Source: Arenicola marina
Lineage: Eukaryota; Annelida; Polychaeta; Arenicolidae
Reading direction: 5' to 3'
Assembly: GCA_964019135.1 (NCBI GenBank)
Contig: OZ025248.1
Span: forward strand, 38,867,670-38,931,669
Length of the DNA: 64,000 nt
The stretch's first letter is position 1, and every line of letters begins with the position of its first letter. A program made the position numbers and the translations under genes. The notes beneath the pieces were generated by a model. That model was given only the letters and a program-made list of their open reading frames with translations. It had not been told where the DNA came from and did no database searches. Below, piece by piece: positions 59,300-64,000 of this stretch.

Positions 59300-60900
59300 G
59301 TGATGATGGTGATGGTGATGATGATGGAGGTGGCGATGATGGTGATGAAGATACTAATTGTAAGCCATAACATAAGTCTTTAACTGACGCTATGTTATTG
59401 TAAAAGTTGATATATTTCACTTGACATGACTGTATTCAAAACAGATTTGATCATGATCAGCCATTTACTCGGATTCGATCGATGTCGAATGTATGCCAAA
59501 TATTTACCAAGATCAATTAATGGCACTATATTTAATACATGATTCAAAAATGAAATTAGTCATAGAGTCTGCTGGACACAAAAATGCACACAAAAAGCAG
59601 AAATGAACCCGTTGCTGTATTTAGCTTCCTAACTTTGACTCATTGTGTTGACGTGCTTATTTCAACCATGCTTATCGTTCACACTTTATACTTTACAGCA
59701 ACCCAAACCATAGTGATAATAGCGGTGATTGTGGTCGTGGTCGTGGCTGTGGTGGTGGCCGTGACGGTCTGGATGGTCTGCAGGTAAGACTCCTGTCCAA
59801 GGATTCACAAAAAAAAACACAGCGAATTAGCCTGTAAGAAGAACGATGCTTCAAATAATCAAATCAGACATGCTCAATATTGATCAGAAAAGTATATCTT
59901 CGATCTGGCGGAGAGAACAGAGAAATTCGTTCACAAAGTCTGATCCCGAATAAGCCGACGTACTCTTTATAAAGGCTGCATAATTAACAAGGCCGGAATC
60001 TCTCTTAAATACAAGATGCAAAACATCGTTAAACGCGCGTTGCGAGACAGTCACGCTAAAAATTCCAGTCTCTCGAATCACCACAAGAAGCAGTATTGAT
60101 TACAACAGCTTCCTGACTTCTTGAATAGCCCAAATGCCACATATTAATTTGCATCTATCTAAAGACACCATAAACGGTGTTGCCAGACATATCAGGAAAT
60201 TTCCCGTTTATTCCTCCTCTTTATTATTTGTACGTTCGCTCGCAGCTATGTCGCTGTCAAAGCTCATTACTGTCATTCTTTTCTAAACAGAAACAGGAAA
60301 GCAGACAACACATTAGAAGAGAATAAAACTGCTTCCGCCCAGTCAGCGTCAGGAATGATGACGTCACACGCATCAGGGTGTGTTGATGACGTAGATCCGT
60401 ATCACACAGCGCGACCTGGTGTCGGCCCAGGGCCACGGGGGCCGCAACCAGCTCAGGGATTGAATGATGTCACCAAGCCGGCCAAAAACCCGTATGTCAC
60501 CGGTCAGCCCCTCGCTAAACCTGTATTTGCCAAGAAGCCGAAACCCAATCTCAAGGCCGTAGATAAGCCTAACATCGGAGCGGATCTCTACACCGAGGTG
60601 GTTAAGGTGCGGCCGAGGAAGAATGTGGTGCTCGAAAGGTCTTCGGGGGAGCAGGGTGTGGAGGCCAATAATAATGGGTCTGATATGACCGAGGCGGGGG
60701 ACAGGGCATCGTACGACCTCGTGATGCAGGAAAACTATGAGTACGGCACCCGACAGGGGGTGGGTGGGGAGGGGGAAAGAGAGTGGCACGGGTTGGATGG
60801 AGAGGGCCTCCCCCACAAAGGCCGGCAAGATGGCGACCAGGACGAACAGACAGACCCAGACTACGACCTGGTCATGCCAGAGAACAACGTCTACAGCTAG
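57959..60900 (+). CDS. Receptor H: single SUEL-like lectin domain, short acidic stalk, TM, class 1 tail
   Basis: Exons 57959-58406, 59072-59359, 59699-59783 and 60291-60900 join in phases 1, 1 and 2 to 1431 bases, 476 residues, fully open. It is the duplicate of gene A, with the same signal peptide (MEQPIIVTCALLILGLVSR), the same lone lectin domain (CFGEKTIEITDAVYG; CTNKRKC; VTLHYMC) and the same stalk start (EADRL). The Asp/Gly tract is 59 codons shorter and the membrane exon 18 bases shorter. Compared with A, lectin positions near the conserved core differ (DTT to EKT, NKQTC to NKRKC), so the binding face may differ. The tail has DPYHTA, NPYVT, LYTEV, YDLV, NYEYGT, YDLV and a C-terminal VYS. 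Confidence 0.72.
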
Positions 60901-63104
60901 AATATTGGAACTGTCGGTTGATTTCGGACGAGTTCACACATATATCGCTGACACAGATACCGACCGTCAACAGAGCCAGTCTGTACACCGCAAACAGTGT
61001 GTATTGGTATATTTCATTCATTTGGGGGCGGTTTGTGGTCCTATCAATGGAAAGATCATCGTACCAGGCGCAGAAACGGGTTCAAGAGTAGCCAAGGTGT
61101 TCAGCTATGACATGCAAGCCAAGCTTATAACATACTCATGAACACAATTAGCCATCGCTTCGACTGAAGTCTGACATCAAAATCTAATCCAGAAATCTGA
61201 AATCCAGTGTCGTCGTGCATTCTGGTATATGACCTGCAAATCCTGTATATCAACGTGTAGCCGTTCAAACTACTTGGTTGCATCAAACGATTGCATAATG
61301 TTCATTGTCACGTATCTTTTCTGCTACGGTCTGTGTGGGTCTGTCGGTCTATTATAGTGTAAGCCCTTCAAGGTCAACCCATTCCATGTGTGACATCAAA
61401 TAATATTAAGCACAAACTAATGTGAGCAAAGTAATAGTTTAAGCTTGTTATATATCGCAGTAGTTAACTTGTTTAGTTGTTTAATTGACTTTGATCAATA
61501 TCATCATTGTACAGTGCTATCTATACCGTTTTATCCCAATGGCATGGTCGGTTAAAAGCGCTAATGTTACTCTCCCAAATGTACTGACGCTAAATAAAGG
61601 TTTACCCTATGCTATCTTAATCACGTTGAACCCACTCGCCTCTTACTAACCCTTCTTATGACGGTTTTTGTTCGCATATATGTCCTTATTAGTTGGACAT
61701 CGTCCTAATTAAGCTTACGCACATCGTATCGCTCATGCTCATGTTTTCCGTCGTCAAACGAATGGCGTATCAATTTCTGTAAAATTATCTTCTTGGATAT
61801 AAAAAGCCAGTTAGCAACGGGTGATCACAATATTGGCTTAAACATCTGCTCGTTATAAAAACCATAGCTGCAGTAGGCTGGGGTATCTGTGTCTGTTGAT
61901 TCCAACGCCCACGAAACGTATCGTTACCGCCTGCCAATTAAAGCTGTATACCATGAATAAACGAGTAAAGTTACGCACACGAAATACCTTGACCGTCATA
62001 CTATTCTTATATATGCTACGTACGGTCTGTGTGGGTTGTCGGTCTCTTTAGTGTCTTTAGTGGGACATCGGCCGGCTAAAACATACGCTCGCCTATTGTT
62101 ATTTATAGTTTCTCTTGTCAAATATATGGCCCTGTGTGTGCTTTAAAACGAGCTTGTGGGATATTAATGGTCTATCAGCAAGGGGGTCACAACATCGCAA
62201 GCCTTCCTCACAATATTTGCATAAACCCTGCTCGTCCTCACGTATTTCGTATACCGTATACCGACATCATAACGTGCTCACTCATTGCCACCACTGTATC
62301 TATACCAACGACGTATTGTATCAATACACATGGGTGGGTGGGCCAATGTGGCGGGCTTGAAGAGTCTGACGCGTGTGAACAACGAATTTATGAACAAGAG
62401 TCTAGATTGGTGTGACGTCACAGGTGTGACGTCATACTTACTACTGCTACTAATAAAGTGACGTCACCGCCATCTCCAGCGCTATCTCCACAACCAGAGT
62501 CCTTTTTCGACCAATACATGCTACATTAAAATAATAACCCTGACCAATGTCCGACTATACCGTGACTCTCCAATCACCTTCACACTGCGTATTAATGAAA
62601 GAACTCCCGTATCAACGATTTTACGGTAGTCACCGGTAGATTTACTCATAACAACTTTGGCCAATCATTATAGAGAGTATCCCGGGTTGTATCTAAGGTA
62701 AATTAGAGGGCGATCCTGTTGAGGGAGTCCTATGTAACGTGCATCAGGAAGTGTAAAACATTCCAACCTCACGGTGTGGTTGTACCATCTCCAGGTTATC
62801 ATTCAGCCGCTCAGTGACATAATCCTTGTTTTAGACCCGTGTTGTAGACACAATGACTGTTATGGAAGACATAGGCCCCAGATCAGCTGGCCCAGACCGG
62901 ATTTCGAGCCAAGGAGCTGTTCATCTGCAATCGACCACTCTACCACTCGACCACCGAGTTTTCTCCATCACCGAGTGGTCGAGCCCAACGCGGTGAAGCT
63001 ATCACCGTACAGATGTGAAGTGACGGGGGGTTGGTGTGATCTGAGGTAGAAACGCCAGGAAGTAGTTGAGTGGATGCCCGCACGATGGGGAACTATACAG
63101 TTAA
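60901..63104 (+). other. Flank between H and I
   Basis: Collinear with 7682-9204 and then 12559-13434. AATAAA-like words occur near 61590. A tRNA-like patch on the minus strand lies near 62880-62960. No gene recognised. Confidence 0.45.
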
Positions 63105-63402
63105 CTATTCGCATGTAGGTAGCGGTGTAAATGTCTTTTCTAAAGCGGCCAGCGGAGCGCGTGGATTGGCGGAGACATGAAGGAGAACATGTAGAAGAAG
63201 ACGGTGGATAGTGTCACAATATCTATTATACATACCTACCCGCTATAAAACAGTAATCTGACTTTCCGTAGGACAACCGGATAATCAATCACATGCACGG
63301 TCATTGCCGACTCCTCAGTTGAAAGGGGTCGATTCACTGAGACTACTGGCCGGATTACATAACGGAATATACCTCTAATACTAAGGGGCTGAAGGTCGGC
63401 AA
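63105..63402 (+). promoter_or_regulatory. Conserved upstream block, type alpha (gene I)
   Basis: It matches 13435-13721 before gene B closely, including the GTCATTGCCGACTCCTCAGT word. Confidence 0.4.
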
Positions 63403-64000
63403 ATGGAACGATCGGTCATTTTCACCTGTGCGCTACTCATTCGCGAGAGTGGCGCGTCAGACTCCAGACAAACATGTGTGGATCGTACAGAAGATTTACG
63501 GTTGGACTGTGGAGTTGGTGTTGTCTACGTGGAAGGAGCAGCAGCGCTGGGAGACTGTAGCGAGTCCGTGACGTGTTGCCAGGATACCAGCCATGGTGAT
63601 GACGTCATCACGGCGCGGATTAGAGATTGGTGCGACGGCTTGGCGAGATGTCACGTGACGGCCTCCACCTGGTACCCTGCTGAAAGCAGAGGGCGAACCA
63701 GCCTGGCAGTAAAGTATATGTGTAAGGTTAGGGCGCACAGTACGTCAGATATGAAACTATCAGTGGATCAACTATCAGTGCTGCGTGTGACGCCCACCAT
63801 TCAAAACACGACGTTTAAGTGCTACGGCAGTTACTTCTCCCAACAGTTGTGTTTTGACGACACGACGATTGAGATAACGGACGCCGTGTATGGAGTGAGT
63901 CCGTGTAACGCTGATCTCACTCACTGCTGTCCGGATCCCGGCGACTGTACCATCCCGGTCGAAGAGAAGGATCCCAACGAGCACCCTGACTATTACAATG
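63403..64000 (+). CDS. Receptor I: two-lectin copy, first exon, cut by window end
   Basis: Open from the ATG at 63403 to the window end (about 199 codons). The signal peptide is altered: ALLIRES replaces ALLILGC, which puts charge in the hydrophobic core and may weaken secretion. Domain 1 is complete (LRLDCGVGVVYVEGAA, WCDGLARCHV, LAVKYMC). Domain 2 is present to the YYN segment (CFDDTTIEITDAVYG). It is the duplicate of gene B. Later exons lie outside the window, so integrity is unknown. Confidence 0.65.
   Translation, partial: MERSVIFTCALLIRESGASDSRQTCVDRTEDLRLDCGVGVVYVEGAAALGDCSESVTCCQDTSHGDDVITARIRDWCDGLARCHVTASTWYPAESRGRTSLAVKYMCKVRAHSTSDMKLSVDQLSVLRVTPTIQNTTFKCYGSYFSQQLCFDDTTIEITDAVYGVSPCNADLTHCCPDPGDCTIPVEEKDPNEHPDYYN

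Larger units (their letters stand above)
57041..64000 (+). repeat. Segmental duplication, second copy (pairs with 3572-14320)
   Basis: Collinear with the first copy from CATTGACCCGTTCTTGGC onward, including gene H, its flanks, and the flank and start of gene I. It lacks the 9205-12558 block. It runs off the window end. Confidence 0.85.

Overview
This looks like nuclear DNA of a marine invertebrate animal. A mollusc or lancelet-like genome is my guess, but the sequence alone does not settle it. The reasons are spliceosomal introns with GT..AG ends, extracellular SUEL-type lectin and chitin-binding (ChtBD2) domains, 5'-truncated LINEs, tRNA-derived SINEs and kilobase-scale minisatellites. There is no bacterial gene organisation and no convincing tRNA or rRNA gene.

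The core is a head-to-tail array of nine related receptor genes or gene remnants, all on the + strand: A (4488-7681), B (13722-16181), C (21980-25064, broken), D (26469-29760), E (31823-33177, broken), F (42229-50085), G (51293-53138, broken), H (57959-60900) and I (63403 to the window end). The shared plan is a signal-peptide/ectodomain exon, one or more Thr/Ser-rich stalk exons, a Val-rich membrane exon and a tyrosine-rich cytoplasmic exon. Every intron sits in the same phase (1, 1, 2), so exons can be exchanged without breaking frame. Ectodomains are one (A, H) or two (B, C, D, I) divergent SUEL/Gal_Lectin-like domains. In F they are replaced by two ChtBD2 domains on the same kind of stalk, membrane segment and tail.

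There are two tail classes. Class 2 (C, D, E, F) carries a full ITAM-type spacing, YxxI-x6-YxxL, plus YxNx and YTEL motifs. Class 1 (A, B, G, H) has lost the ITAM tyrosine at the aligned position but has two YDLV motifs, the second in a longer C-terminus. Downstream of the class 2 stop codon of D a fossil of that second YDLV segment is still readable. The whole set reads as a tandem family of candidate immune or recognition receptors that diversifies by duplication, exon exchange and repeat expansion. C (B-like 5' half, D/F-like 3' half) and G (D-like 5' half, B-like 3' half) look like reciprocal hybrids.

Layout: 1-3.57 kb is satellite-like DNA. 3.57-14.3 kb (gene A and the start of B) is repeated at 57.04-64.0 kb (gene H and the start of I). 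The second copy lacks a 3.35 kb block that holds a 15-bp minisatellite in the first. 16.2-21.7 kb holds a 3.2 kb element with terminal inverted repeats and a second, 0.6 kb insertion. 33.3-42.2 kb is gene-poor, with a 4.2 kb minisatellite, a LINE 3' fragment and a 39-bp minisatellite. 42.2-50.1 kb is the chitin-binding receptor with a LINE in one intron. 53.1-57.0 kb is repeat-rich with no recognised host gene. Exon borders were set by eye from splice signals, alignment among copies and frame arithmetic; no transcript evidence was available.
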